The translations under genes and the position numbers were made by a program. A stretch of DNA of 64,000 nucleotides from Cytophagaceae bacterium ABcell3 (GTDB taxonomy: Bacteria; Bacteroidota; Bacteroidia; Cytophagales; Cytophagaceae), in the NCBI GenBank assembly GCA_030913385.1, contig CP133159.1, positions 4,815,001-4,879,000 of the forward strand, written 5' to 3'. Within the stretch, counting starts at the first letter, position 1; each line of letters opens with the position of its first letter. The notes beneath the pieces were generated by a model. The model had not been told where the DNA came from. It ran no database searches and saw nothing but the letters and a program-made list of their open reading frames with translations. Below are positions 9,044 through 17,999 of the stretch, one piece after another.

Positions 9044-9175
9044 CCACAACGTTTAGTGTATGTGGCGTGGGGCGTTTTTAAAGCAGTTCTCTATCCCACA
9101 GTACCAAAGCAAGATAAAGATAAACAGCATGACTTACAAGCAGAACCGCCCCATGACATATACACAGTGCTAGCT
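9044..9175 (-). repeat. attC-like site 4 (of cassette c18), with a mutated GTT box
   Basis: Arms GTGTATGTGGCGTGGGGCG and CCGCCCCATGACATATACAC pair. The left box is CCACAAC. The right box reads GCTAGCT where GTTAGCT is expected from its partner AGCTAAC at 9989, a T-to-C change in the nearly invariant triplet. The centre holds a variant of the shared AAACAGCCTGAC motif. Confidence 0.75.
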
Positions 9176-9192
9176 GTTCGCCTTTTTATTTT

Positions 9193-9960
9193 TCAAAATG
9201 GCAAATCATTATAATCATCAATTTCAGGTTCGGATTTTGGATATTTTGATTTAAAAAATTTATTCAAAAATAATCCAACGGTTGCAACAGAATTCACAAT
9301 GAAATATGCATAGATTGTGTCTTCAATCACTAAATCATCACTCGTTTTTCCGTGAAAATGAGTTCTTTCACTTCTTAGCTTTTCAATGGCTTGGTTAATA
9401 GCAAGCAAAGAATTTCCAATTGTCTTAATTTCTTTAGGATGTTCTGTGCAAGTTAATTTAAATTCCTTAAGTACAATTGAACTCAATTGATAGAGCGTTT
9501 CATTGCCTTTTATTTTTGATTGAATTCTATCATCTTTTAATATCTCTTTGATAATACTTTCAAGTGCAGAGTTTGCAAGCCCTATAGCTGTACCAGGGTC
9601 TGATTCAATTTGTTTATATGCTTTATTAAAAGTATCATATGCAGTTTTGTATTCAGACTTTATCTCGTTTTTGAAAGTAGGAATAGAGGGAATAAAATCA
9701 GGCGTATCTACCCCTAAGTCTATTGCAATTTTTAAAAGAATATCTCCTGGCATTGAATGCAAGGTGGAATTTAAATCAATATTTTTATCTTCCTTTTCTA
9801 TAATTCTAAAATTTTCCCAATGAAAGTTTTGCTCGTCATACACATACCATTTAAGGATATAATTTTTAGCATTTTTATACGAGTTATATTCACCCCAAAT
9901 AGCTTTTTCCACTTCTGCTACAAGTTTCATTTGGTATTTAGGCGAAATTAATTCGTTCAT
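9193..9960 (-). CDS. Abortive-infection C-terminal (Abi_C) family protein
   Basis: In this 255-residue protein, residues about 115-235 match the Abi_C pattern: DPGTAIGLANSALESIIKEIL, then LYQLSSIVLKEF, then a helical stretch ending RSERTHFHGK with the conserved Arg and His-Gly. This HEPN-like helical domain occurs in phage abortive-infection proteins; some HEPN proteins are RNases, but the catalytic motif is not certain here. The N-terminal 110 residues are not recognised. It is the sole gene of cassette c18, with its start only 28 bases from the next palindrome and no own promoter visible. Confidence 0.7.
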   Translation of the reverse strand: MNELISPKYQMKLVAEVEKAIWGEYNSYKNAKNYILKWYVYDEQNFHWENFRIIEKEDKNIDLNSTLHSMPGDILLKIAIDLGVDTPDFIPSIPTFKNEIKSEYKTAYDTFNKAYKQIESDPGTAIGLANSALESIIKEILKDDRIQSKIKGNETLYQLSSIVLKEFKLTCTEHPKEIKTIGNSLLAINQAIEKLRSERTHFHGKTSDDLVIEDTIYAYFIVNSVATVGLFLNKFFKSKYPKSEPEIDDYNDLPF

Positions 9961-9988
9961 GTTTGATAATTGATGTTTTTGTGGTGAC

Positions 9989-10116
9989 AGCTAACGTCAG
10001 GCTATGAGAGGCCGCAGTTTATGTACGCCAACCTCGAAGCCTTGTAAAGCTTAAATATAACGAATAACAGAGAAATATCAACGATTACCTGCGGTCTCTT
10101 ATAGCTATTGTTGGGG
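9989..10116 (-). repeat. attC-like site 5 (of gene-less cassette c17)
   Basis: GGCTATGAGAGGCCGCAG pairs with CTGCGGTCTCTTATAGCTAT. Boxes are AGCTAAC and GTTGGGG. This arm type is attached to all seven gene-less repeat cassettes. Confidence 0.85.
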
Positions 10117-10564
10117 GCTGTAGTATATTGATAAAGCTCTTCAGCTGGTGGCTACCGGTGTTTTAACAGCTTTCTTTCCGGTTGGTTAATACCTGACGGC
10201 ATGAGCATCTTCGAATCACAGCTTTTGCGGTTCTGTTTAGTTACTCTTGTTCAACCTCTTATCTTTACAAACAAGAACCCGTTCGGGGCAGGCAGTTAAA
10301 CGAAGAACAGGTATTAGGTTTAAGCCATTCGCCTGTTAAAAAGATATCTCTTTATTTTTTAACTTTTAACAGCTTTCCTATTGGCGGTGCAGTATCATAT
10401 TAATGAGCAGCTGCGTTTTGCCGCGACGGAAGAAAATCCGTTCCGGCGCCGTAACTATAAGTTAGTAAAGGAATCGTATTTTATCCTGCGACAGCTTACC
10501 AACTTGCCCCCGTTATTGGAACATGGTTTTATAGCAGATATGGTTGAGATTCGTAATCTATAGC
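10117..10564 (-). repeat. Gene-less repeat cassette body, copy 1 (c17)
   Basis: First of seven near-identical bodies. With copy 2 it forms a subtype marked by the segment AAACGAAGAACAGGTATTAGG. A plus-strand 60-codon reading frame at 10381-10563 (TTG start) is open only here; the other copies carry TAG where this one has CAG. The body holds an inverted repeat CTGTTAAAAAG/CTTTTAACAG around 10336-10376. No gene is supported on the cassette strand. Confidence 0.8.
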
Positions 10565-10692
10565 CCCCAACGTCAGGCTATGAGAGGCCGCAGTTTATGT
10601 ACGCCAACCTCGAAGCCTTGTAAAGCTTAAATATAACGAATAACAGAGAAATATCAACGATTACCTGCGGTCTCTTATAGCTATTGTTGGGG
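10565..10692 (-). repeat. attC-like site 6 (of gene-less cassette c16)
   Basis: Same arms as site 5; boxes CCCCAAC and GTTGGGG, here extending to GCCCCCAAC and GTTGGGGGC because both neighbours are the same cassette type. Confidence 0.85.
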
Positions 10693-11139
10693 GCTGTAGT
10701 ATATTGATAAAGCTCTTCAGCTGGTGGCTACCGGTGTTTTAACAGCTTTCTTTCCGGTTGGTTAATACCTGACGGCATGAGCATCTTCGAATCACAGCTT
10801 TTGCGGTTCTGTTTAGTTACTCTTGTTCAACCTCTTATCTTTACAAACAAGAACCCGTTCGGGGCAGGCAGTTAAACGAAGAACAGGTATTAGGTTTAAG
10901 CCATTCGCCTGTTAAAAAGATATCTCTTTATTTTTTAACTTTTAACAGCTTTCCTATTGGCGGTGCAGTATCATATTAATGAGCAGCTGCGTTTTGCCGC
11001 GACGAAAGAAAATCCGTTCCGGCGCCGTAACTATAAGTTAGTAAAGGAATCGTATTTTATCCTGCGATAGCTTACCAACCTGCCCCTTTTTAGGAACATG
11101 GTTTTATAGCAGATATGCCTGAGATTCGCAATCTATAGC
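10693..11139 (-). repeat. Gene-less repeat cassette body, copy 2 (c16)
   Basis: Nearly identical to copy 1, with a few substitutions, including the TAG that closes the small plus-strand frame. It lies in direct tandem between copies 1 and 3. Confidence 0.8.
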
Positions 11140-11267
11140 CCCCAACGTCAGGCTATGAGAGGCCGCAGTTTATGTACGCCAACCTCGAAGCCTTGTAAAG
11201 CTTAAATATAACGAATAACAGAGAAATATCAACGATTACCTGCGGTCTCTTATAGCTATTGTTGGGG
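11140..11267 (-). repeat. attC-like site 7 (of gene-less cassette c15)
   Basis: Same sequence type as sites 5 and 6, boxes CCCCAAC and GTTGGGG. Confidence 0.85.
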
Positions 11268-11716
11268 GCTGTAGTATATTGACAAAGCTCTTCAGCTGGT
11301 GGCTATCGGTGTTTTAACAGCTTTCTTTCCGGTTGGTTAACACCTGACGGCAAGAGCATCTTAGAATCACAGCTTTTGTGGTTCTGTTTAGTCAACTCTT
11401 ATTCAATCTCTTATCTTCACATACCAAAAACCCGTTCAGGTTAGATAGTTAAAGAAAGTATAGATATTAGGTTTAAGCCATTCTCCTGTTAAAAAGATAT
11501 CTCTTTATTTTTTAACTTTTAACAGCTTTCCTGTTGGCGGTGCAGTATCATATTAATGAGCAGCTGCGTTTTGCCGCGACGAAAGAAAATCCGTTCCGGC
11601 GCCGTAACTATAAGTTAGTAAAGGAATCGTATTTTATCCTGCGATAGCTTACCAACCTGCCCCTTTTTAGGAACATGGTTTTATAGCAGATATGCCTGAG
11701 ATTCGCAATCTATAGC
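11268..11716 (-). repeat. Gene-less repeat cassette body, copy 3 (c15)
   Basis: Belongs to the second subtype, shared with copies 4-7 (AGAATCACAGCTTTTGTGGT hairpin segment). Its right end reads GCCGCCAAC where the other copies have GCCCCCAAC, a one-base mismatch to its own GTTGGGGGC end. Confidence 0.8.
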
Positions 11717-11847
11717 CGCCAACGTTTATATATGCCTTCGGAGGGGGATTTTATAGCAGTTCAATATCCACCGATGCCGAAGCAAGATATTGAGAAACAA
11801 CCTGACTAACAACGCTTACCCCCTCTGAGGCATATATGCTGTTATGT
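11717..11847 (-). repeat. attC-like site 8 (of cassette c14)
   Basis: Arms TATATGCCTTCGGAGGGGG and CCCCCTCTGAGGCATATA; boxes CGCCAAC and GTTATGT. The right box matches ACATAAC at 12843 over nine bases. Confidence 0.85.
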
Positions 11848-11859
11848 GGCGTTTTCATT

Positions 11860-12819
11860 CTATTTCAAGCTATCCATAATTATGAATGGCACGATTACAA
11901 AACTTAAAAACAATATTACTGTATAAACCCCATCCCAAAAAGTTGGAGGTGGTCTGTCAATCACTGGCTCTCTATTTAAAAGAGATTTAAAAATAAACCT
12001 CGTTGGCTTTTGAACAATTAATAATGCTATTGGGCATAGTGCCCCTAAGTCAATAATTCCATCTTTTAAATTCAATTCTTGATTTATTAGAATTGAATAG
12101 GACAAAAAAGCTATAGATAATAACAAACAGTATGCATAATATTTGTTTGATTGCAACATTTTATAATCACCAAAAAACCATACCCCTAAACCCAAACCAA
12201 TAAAGAATGTGAATTTAATAAATACTTTCTGGTCGTAAAAACAAGTAAATGCACTGATTAGCATTAGGCCAAGTACAATAACGGAAATTAATTTGAATCG
12301 CTTATCTATGTAACTTTTATTAGTTTCTAATTTCTTCTTAGCAAATTCTTTCTGATTGATTTTCAATATTTCAGGATTTTCAAATGAAAGATTTACCGGA
12401 AATACGAAAACTCTACTTTCTAATGCTTTTAATATTTTACCACCAAAGTCAACTTTATAGCTATTGTTCTCATTAGTAACAACAAAAACATTATCATAAT
12501 CTTTATCAGACTGGGAAATATAAACTAATAATCTCCTGCCTTTCAACAAATTATCATCTTTGCCTACTGTAAAACCCTCAACATCAATTTTATAATCAAC
12601 ACCTTCAGGATATTTAAGGTAGTTTATGAGATAATAGAATTTGTCATTATCAAGTCGTTCATCTGCTTGTATCATATGATTACCACGACCATTCTTAAAC
12701 AATTTAAAAGTCAAACCGTCCTCAAGGTCATTTGAATAAAGGTCAATCCATTGCTTTAACGCTCTCTTTACGTCGTTGTAAGCACCACCTTTTATAATTA
12801 TTAAATTGTCAACTGTCAC
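11860..12819 (-). CDS. Hypothetical membrane protein with cytosolic N-terminal domain
   Basis: In this 319-residue protein, residues 1-170 are hydrophilic with no recognised domain. They are followed by four or five hydrophobic segments at about 178-197, 204-222, 230-247, 255-272 and 297-316. It is the sole gene of cassette c14: the stop lies 12 bases from site 8 and the start 23 bases from site 9. A soluble sensor coupled to a membrane part is a common design in phage-defence effectors, but nothing in the sequence proves that role. Confidence 0.7.
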   Translation of the reverse strand: MTVDNLIIIKGGAYNDVKRALKQWIDLYSNDLEDGLTFKLFKNGRGNHMIQADERLDNDKFYYLINYLKYPEGVDYKIDVEGFTVGKDDNLLKGRRLLVYISQSDKDYDNVFVVTNENNSYKVDFGGKILKALESRVFVFPVNLSFENPEILKINQKEFAKKKLETNKSYIDKRFKLISVIVLGLMLISAFTCFYDQKVFIKFTFFIGLGLGVWFFGDYKMLQSNKYYAYCLLLSIAFLSYSILINQELNLKDGIIDLGALCPIALLIVQKPTRFIFKSLLNREPVIDRPPPTFWDGVYTVILFLSFVIVPFIIMDSLK

Positions 12820-12842
12820 TTGATTGGGTTATTTTTAATTCC

Positions 12843-12973
12843 ACATAACGTTGATATATGCCTTCGGTGGTGGATTTTAAAGTAGTTCACTATCCGCCGG
12901 CAGAGAAGAAAGATAATGAGAAACAGCCTGACTTGCAACGCCCGCCACCACTGAGGCATATATGCTGTTAGCA
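12843..12973 (-). repeat. attC-like site 9 (of cassette c13)
   Basis: Arms GATATATGCCTTCGGTGGTGG and CCACCACTGAGGCATATATG; boxes ACATAAC and GTTAGCA. The arms show compensating changes relative to sites 2 and 8 (GGTGGTGG with CCACCACT), so pairing is conserved rather than sequence. The centre has GAGAAACAGCCTGAC. Confidence 0.85.
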
Positions 12974-12980
12974 AACGTTT

Positions 12981-13484
12981 TTACTCATTTCTCCACCGTG
13001 GACCTCCTCTGCAAACTATTCTATAAATAACTCTTTTTAAAATCACCTCTTTATTCCTTTTGTCATAATAGATTTTTAAAATTTCTCCTTTTGACTTAGA
13101 ACCTTTCTTTTTTATCTTAATTTTAGATACTTCTTTTAAATCATTTTTATAGATAATTTGGGCTTTATTATTTTCAATTAATTTATAAATTTCATTATAT
13201 CTTAAGCATGATGCTTCATAAGAAAGTCTTTTTTCGTCCAGATATAAATTCAAATTTATGCCGTCCATTTTTACATTTCCATCATCACTTTTTTTACTTC
13301 TATAATTAATTTCATTTTTAATTTCAAGAATTCTCGTTTCTCTATAATTTTTTCTGACTAAGTCATAAAAAGAATTCGTATCTGTTTTTATCAAATGCTT
13401 CTCTGTTTCAAAGATTAAAGTATATCCTAATCCATCGAGAGAACTAAACAATACTAATACAAAAAATAAAAAGGCATACTTCAT
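12981..13484 (-). CDS. Hypothetical exported protein
   Basis: This 167-residue protein has a Sec-type N-terminal hydrophobic stretch (MKYAFLFFVLVLFSSLDGLG), followed by a basic, Lys-rich region without a recognised domain. It is the sole gene of cassette c13, with its stop 8 bases from site 9 and its start 13 bases from site 10. No promoter fits in that gap, so expression must depend on upstream cassettes. Confidence 0.65.
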   Translation of the reverse strand: MKYAFLFFVLVLFSSLDGLGYTLIFETEKHLIKTDTNSFYDLVRKNYRETRILEIKNEINYRSKKSDDGNVKMDGINLNLYLDEKRLSYEASCLRYNEIYKLIENNKAQIIYKNDLKEVSKIKIKKKGSKSKGEILKIYYDKRNKEVILKRVIYRIVCRGGPRWRNE

Positions 13485-13497
13485 TTTTTTAAATGTT

Positions 13498-13625
13498 TGC
13501 TAACGTCAGGCTATGAGAGGCCGCAGTTTATGTACGCCACCCTCGAAGCCTTGTAAAGCTTAAATATAACGAATAACAGAGAAATATCAACGATTACCTG
13601 CGGTCTCTTATAGCTATTGTTGGGG
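13498..13625 (-). repeat. attC-like site 10 (of gene-less cassette c12)
   Basis: Same type as site 5 but with GCCACCCTCGAAG in place of GCCAACCTCGAAG in the central region, a variant shared only with site 14. Boxes TGCTAAC and GTTGGGG. Confidence 0.85.
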
Positions 13626-14062
13626 GCTGTAGTATATTGACAAAGCTCTTCTGCTGGTGGCTATCGGTGTTTTAACAGCTTTCTTTCCGGTTGGTTAACA
13701 CCTGACGGCAAGAGCATCTTAGAATCACAGCTTTTGTGGTTCTGTTTAGTTAACTCTTATCTTCACATACCAAAAACCCGTTCAGGTTAGATAGTTAAAG
13801 AAAGTATAGATATTAGGTTTAAGCCATTCTCCTGTTAAAAAGATATCTCTTTATTTTTTAACTTTTAACAGCTTTCCTGTTGGCGGTGCAGTATCATATT
13901 AATGAGCAGCTGCGTTTTGCCGCGACGAAAGAAAATCCGTTCCGGCGCCGTAACTATAAGTTAGTAAAGGAATCGTATTTTATCCTGCGATAGCTTACCA
14001 ACCTGCCCCTTTTTAGGAACATGGTTTTATAGCAGATATGCCTGAGATTCGCAATCTATAGC
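13626..14062 (-). repeat. Gene-less repeat cassette body, copy 4 (c12)
   Basis: Second subtype, lacking the short TTCAATCTC segment present in copies 3, 6 and 7. Copy 5 has the same deletion and the same attC variant, so attC and the body to its right travel together. Confidence 0.8.
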
Positions 14063-14193
14063 CCCCAACGTTGATATATACCTTCGGAGGGGGATTTCAA
14101 AGCAGTGCACTATCCGCCGATGCCGAAGTAAGATAATGAGAAACAGTCAGACTAACAACGCCCACCCCCTCTGAGGTATATATGCTGTTGGGC
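14063..14193 (-). repeat. attC-like site 11 (of cassette c11)
   Basis: Arms GATATATACCTTCGGAGGGGG and CCCCCTCTGAGGTATATATG; boxes CCCCAAC and GTTGGGC. The right end GTTGGGCGC matches GCGCCCAAC before site 12. Confidence 0.85.
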
Positions 14194-14262
14194 GCTGGGC
14201 TTTCTTTATTCAATAGCTTGATTAATCATTTTTCACTCAACATATCTTATTCTCTATCTCTG

Positions 14263-14766
14263 CTAATTCAATAAATTTTTAGAGTACATTGTATTTGTAT
14301 ATCCTCCATTAAAGTAAATAGCCAAAGAGCAGATATTATCCTTTTTTTCATAATCCTTAATATTCGACCGTCCATCACTTCCCTCTCTATCGGAGTTTTT
14401 GACAAACCCTGCTTTCTCGATTTCTTGAATTCGATTAGTTACTTCGTCTCCTTTAAGTCTTTTCGTTCCTATCTGAATAGCTCTAATCAATCCTTTTTCA
14501 TCAACTATTAGAGTTAGAGAATAACTATTTAGAGATAAATTTTCCGCCTTAAGTTTCTTCCCTGTAACTTTAGTAAGTTGGGTGGCCATTTCATCACCTG
14601 CATTTTTTATCTCTCCAGATGTTACTGACTTAAATCCCTTGTTTTTAATGATTGTTATGACATCATTTTTATTGTTCCCTAAATAGGACTCCATTTCTTT
14701 TATTGATAAATTTTGACCAAAAACATTTGAAGATAAAAACACAAAATATAGAATTAGGTATTTCAT
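14263..14766 (-). CDS. Hypothetical exported protein
   Basis: This 167-residue protein has a signal peptide (MKYLILYFVFLSSNVFGQ, cleavage probably after Gly17). The mature part carries a charged helical segment around residues 45-65 and two Asn/Gly-rich ends. No recognised domain. It is the sole gene of cassette c11; the start is 103 bases from site 12, enough room for a promoter, although none was recognised. Confidence 0.65.
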   Translation of the reverse strand: MKYLILYFVFLSSNVFGQNLSIKEMESYLGNNKNDVITIIKNKGFKSVTSGEIKNAGDEMATQLTKVTGKKLKAENLSLNSYSLTLIVDEKGLIRAIQIGTKRLKGDEVTNRIQEIEKAGFVKNSDREGSDGRSNIKDYEKKDNICSLAIYFNGGYTNTMYSKNLLN

Positions 14767-14869
14767 ATTAACACTTTTGAAAATTATATTATTTATTTTA
14801 TAATAATCCTTTTATAAAATCCGATTAAAATTAATGATTAAAACGTTGATGAAGCATTCTTTGCCTTGC

Positions 14870-15000
14870 GCCCAACGTAACGGGTATGAGCAGGCGGGCG
14901 TTTGCCTGGCAGTCCGTATCCGCCGTAATATAAAGTTTGCTTAAGGTGTTAATGTTTCTACTCCTACATTCCGCCCGCTTGCTTATACCTAATGTTATGA
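14870..15000 (-). repeat. attC-like site 12 (of cassette c10)
   Basis: Distinct arms: GGGTATGAGCAGGCGGGCG with CCGCCCGCTTGCTTATACC. Boxes GCCCAAC and GTTATGA. The centre differs from the GAGAAACAGCCTGAC class. Confidence 0.8.
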
Positions 15001-15005
15001 AACGT

Positions 15006-15644
15006 TTATTTTTTTTTCCACCCCCAAAGTCGACCTGTTTTAGGTTTTCCATTATTATTTTTATTCATATCATTCTTTAATTCCTCTGCAAAATCTAGAA
15101 TTGCAGGATAGTTTTTGTCCCCTGACGCTTTTCTAAATTCTGCTAAAACATAATGGTTTTCCTCTGGCTTAACTAGGTATGTAAATTGTTCTTTTAAAAT
15201 CTCTCGGTCTGCAACATTATGTCTATATGCAGTTAGTATACTTTCTAAAGTATTAAGGTAAGTAATAATTTCCCATCGAAGTTTAGATGAATTCTCATAA
15301 TCAATTGAAATCTTTGAATTAGCTGCAGTAGGTTCTGATTCAAATATAACTTTAAAATACTTTTTATTGCTTTCCGAATCTTCTATTTCAAAGGTCTCTT
15401 GCTTATTTAGCTTAATGCATTGTTGTTGGTCAAATGTTTCCACTAATTTTCTAGCTGTAGATGATTTACTATTTAGTGATTTAGTCCAATCTTTGATTAA
15501 ATCCACAGCTTTAGAATTTCTTTTATTTTCATGATCTTGTTCAAAGGTAGATTTCAATATCCATAAACGGTAAACAATTAATGGGAAACCAATTATTGCG
15601 ATTATATCCCTAATCAAGGCTATGTTTTCTTTTGTGAACTCCAT
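15006..15644 (-). CDS. Hypothetical membrane-anchored protein
   Basis: This 212-residue protein has one N-terminal transmembrane helix (IALIRDIIAIIGFPLIVYRL, residues 8-27), followed by a charged helical cytosolic domain. Short one-helix proteins of this shape are common in accessory regions of Bacteroidota, but no family is assigned here. The stop lies 6 bases from site 12 and the start 18 bases from site 13. It is the sole gene of cassette c10. Confidence 0.65.
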   Translation of the reverse strand: MEFTKENIALIRDIIAIIGFPLIVYRLWILKSTFEQDHENKRNSKAVDLIKDWTKSLNSKSSTARKLVETFDQQQCIKLNKQETFEIEDSESNKKYFKVIFESEPTAANSKISIDYENSSKLRWEIITYLNTLESILTAYRHNVADREILKEQFTYLVKPEENHYVLAEFRKASGDKNYPAILDFAEELKNDMNKNNNGKPKTGRLWGWKKK

Positions 15645-15662
15645 TTTACTTATTTAATGTTT

Positions 15663-15792
15663 CATAACGTTGATATATACCTTCGGAGGGGAGGGGTATA
15701 GCAGTTCAGTATCCGCCGATGCCGAAGTAAGGTAATGAAAAACAGCCTAACTTACAACGCCCACCCCCTCTGAGGTATATATGCTGTTACCT
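15663..15792 (-). repeat. attC-like site 13 (of cassette c9)
   Basis: Arms GATATATACCTTCGGAGGGG and CCCCTCTGAGGTATATATG; boxes TCATAAC and GTTACCT. GTTACCTGCA is complementary to TGCAGGTAAC before site 14. Confidence 0.85.
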
Positions 15793-15802
15793 GCAGGCCT
15801 TT

Positions 15803-16213
15803 CTACAAATATCTTTCAGACTCATTGATTTCAAGGTCGTTTATACTTGCATACCTTTTTTTCATTAGTCCATTCTCATCAAATTCCCAATTTTCGTTCC
15901 CATAGGCTCTGAAGTATTTACCATCTTTGTTTTGATATTCATATTCAAATCTAACCGCAATTCTATTTTCTGAATGTGACCAATACTCTTTTTTGAGCTT
16001 ATAATTTAATTCCTTTTTCCATTTATCAGCTAAGAATTTTACAATTTCTTTTCTACCATTGACAAATGTATTTCGGTTTCTCCATTCGCTGTCAATAGTA
16101 TATGCTAATGAAACTTTTTCTGGATTCTGTGAATTCCAAGCATCTTCAGCCATTTGAATTTTCAGTTTTGCAGTTTCCAGGGTGAAAGGTGGGAGCGGAT
16201 GTTTTTGTTCCAT
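15803..16213 (-). CDS. DUF1348 / SnoaL-like (NTF2-fold) protein
   Basis: This 136-residue protein opens with [30 protein letters not shown], the start typical of the DUF1348 NTF2-fold family. A Trp/Arg-rich segment ([20 protein letters not shown]) and a C-terminal [15 protein letters not shown] follow. NTF2-fold proteins bind small hydrophobic ligands or act as simple enzymes; the substrate is unknown. It lies 4 bases downstream of a TetR gene, so it is probably the regulated target and may metabolise the ligand sensed by TetR. Confidence 0.8.
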   Translation of the reverse strand: MEQKHPLPPFTLETAKLKIQMAEDAWNSQNPEKVSLAYTIDSEWRNRNTFVNGRKEIVKFLADKWKKELNYKLKKEYWSHSENRIAVRFEYEYQNKDGKYFRAYGNENWEFDENGLMKKRYASINDLEINESERYL

Positions 16214-16217
16214 TTTT

Positions 16218-16742
16218 TTAAATTAAATTGTTTACTATCGATTTTGATTTATTTACGATTTCATTTGATTTAAATAGTTGACTTTCTATAATAGAACTTT
16301 CAAATAGAAGGTAAATATGTGTTGCCAATAATTCATCTTCGACTAATAGTTCAAAAAAAATCCTTAAATCATTTTTGTGAGTTTGGATAACTGTAAGAAT
16401 ACTTTCTTGTTCTTTTGATATTTCAGATAAAATATTCAAGAAACTACAACCTCTAAAGTTCTCTTTATTGTTCATATGTATTATGAAATCAAATGCAGAT
16501 AAAATTTTTTCTTTCAATTTTTTAGATTTTAAAGTAAAATTTGAAAGTTCATTAAACCAATATTTATGTCTTCTATTAAGATACTCAACACATAAATCAT
16601 CTTTAGATTTAAAATGTTGGTAAAAACTAGCTTTTGCTACATTTGCTTCACTTATAATTTGGTTAATTCCTGTACTGTTATAACCTTGTTGATGAAATAA
16701 TAGGGAAGCTTGTTCTAATATTCTTTCTTTCGGAAAACTCAT
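16218..16742 (-). CDS. TetR/AcrR-family transcriptional regulator
   Basis: This 174-residue protein has an N-terminal TetR HTH ([25 protein letters not shown], then [15 protein letters not shown] with the conserved YxHFxSKDDL). An all-helical ligand-binding domain follows. It is first in a two-gene cassette with a DUF1348 gene 4 bases downstream. Its promoter region holds a near-perfect palindrome that covers the -33 area, so autorepression is likely. Confidence 0.9.
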   Translation of the reverse strand: MSFPKERILEQASLLFHQQGYNSTGINQIISEANVAKASFYQHFKSKDDLCVEYLNRRHKYWFNELSNFTLKSKKLKEKILSAFDFIIHMNNKENFRGCSFLNILSEISKEQESILTVIQTHKNDLRIFFELLVEDELLATHIYLLFESSIIESQLFKSNEIVNKSKSIVNNLI

Positions 16743-16760
16743 ATTTACCTAATTGTTCAA

Positions 16761-16768
16761 CAAAGGTA
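16761..16768 (-). promoter_or_regulatory. -7 box of the TetR cassette promoter
   Basis: TACCTTTG on the minus strand matches the Bacteroidota consensus TAnnTTTG. A TTG lies 20 bases further upstream, inside the operator, at the expected -33 spacing. The start codon of the TetR gene follows 18 bases downstream. This is the clearest promoter seen inside a cassette. Confidence 0.65.
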
Positions 16769-16783
16769 TAAAACATCAAACGA

Positions 16784-16797
16784 ACAGACAAGTCTGT
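16784..16797. promoter_or_regulatory. Probable TetR operator
   Basis: ACAGACAAGTCTGT is a dyad with six perfect pairs around a two-base centre. It covers the -33 element of the TetR promoter, so a bound dimer would block polymerase. This fits autoregulation of the TetR-DUF1348 operon. Confidence 0.65.
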
Positions 16798-16857
16798 CTA
16801 TGTTTTATTTTAAAAAATTGTAATATAATTTTGGTATGGCTGTTTAAATCGGCTTGC

Positions 16858-16985
16858 AGGTAACGTCAGGCTATGAGAGGCCGCAGTTTATGTACGCCAC
16901 CCTCGAAGCCTTGTAAAGCTTAAATATAACGAATAACAGAGAAATATCAACGATTACCTGCGGTCTCTTATAGCTATTGTTGGGG
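16858..16985 (-). repeat. attC-like site 14 (of gene-less cassette c8)
   Basis: Same variant as site 10 (GCCACCCTCGAAG). Boxes AGGTAAC and GTTGGGG. Confidence 0.85.
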
Positions 16986-17422
16986 GCTGTAGTATATTGA
17001 CAAAGCTCTTCTGCTGGTGGCTATCGGTGTTTTAACAGCTTTCTTTCCGGTTGGTTAACACCTGACGGCAAGAGCATCTTAGAATCACAGCTTTTGTGGT
17101 TCTGTTTAGTTAACTCTTATCTTCACATACCAAAAACCCGTTCAGGTTAGATAGTTAAAGAAAGTATAGATATTAGGTTTAAGCCATTCTCCTGTTAAAA
17201 AGATATCTCTTTATTTTTTAACTTTTAACAGCTTTCCTGTTGGCGGTGCAGTATCATATTAATGAGCAGCTGCGTTTTGCCGCGACGAAAGAAAATCCGT
17301 TCCGGCGCCGTAACTATAAGTTAGTAAAGGAATCGTATTTTATCCTGCGATAGCTTACCAACCTGCCCCTTTTTAGGAACATGGTTTTATAGCAGATATG
17401 CCTGAGATTCGCAATCTATAGC
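16986..17422 (-). repeat. Gene-less repeat cassette body, copy 5 (c8)
   Basis: Shares the nine-base TTCAATCTC-type deletion with copy 4. It lies in tandem with copy 6, upstream (in the cassette direction) of copy 4 and of the TetR cassette. Confidence 0.8.
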
Positions 17423-17550
17423 CCCCAACGTCAGGCTATGAGAGGCCGCAGTTTATGTACGCCAACCTCGAAGCCTTGTAAAGCTTAAATATAACGAATA
17501 ACAGAGAAATATCAACGATTACCTGCGGTCTCTTATAGCTATTGTTGGGG
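17423..17550 (-). repeat. attC-like site 15 (of gene-less cassette c7)
   Basis: Same type as sites 5-7 (GCCAACCTCGAAG variant); boxes CCCCAAC and GTTGGGG. Confidence 0.85.
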
Positions 17551-17999
17551 GCTGTAGTATATTGACAAAGCTCTTCAGCTGGTGGCTATCGGTGTTTTAA
17601 CAGCTTTCTTTCCGGTTGGTTAACACCTGACGGCAAGAGCATCTTAGAATCACAGCTTTTGTGGTTCTGTTTAGTCAACTCTTATTCAATCTCTTATCTT
17701 CACATACCAAAAACCCGTTCAGGTTAGATAGTTAAAGAAAGTATAGATATTAGGTTTAAGCCATTCTCCTGTTAAAAAGATATCTCTTTATTTTTTAACT
17801 TTTAACAGCTTTCCTGTTGGCGGTGCAGTATCATATTAATGAGCAGCTGCGTTTTGCCGCGACGAAAGAAAATCCGTTCCGGCGCCGTAACTATAAGTTA
17901 GTAAAGGAATCGTATTTTATCCTGCGATAGCTTACCAACCTGCCCCTTTTTAGGAACATGGTTTTATAGCAGATATGCCTGAGATTCGCAATCTATAGC
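17551..17999 (-). repeat. Gene-less repeat cassette body, copy 6 (c7)
   Basis: Second subtype without the deletion, closest by eye to copies 3 and 7. Confidence 0.8.

Noticed and set aside
10381-10563. 60-residue plus-strand ORF as a real gene
   Set aside because: Six of seven copies have an in-frame stop, the start is TTG, and it opposes the cassette direction.
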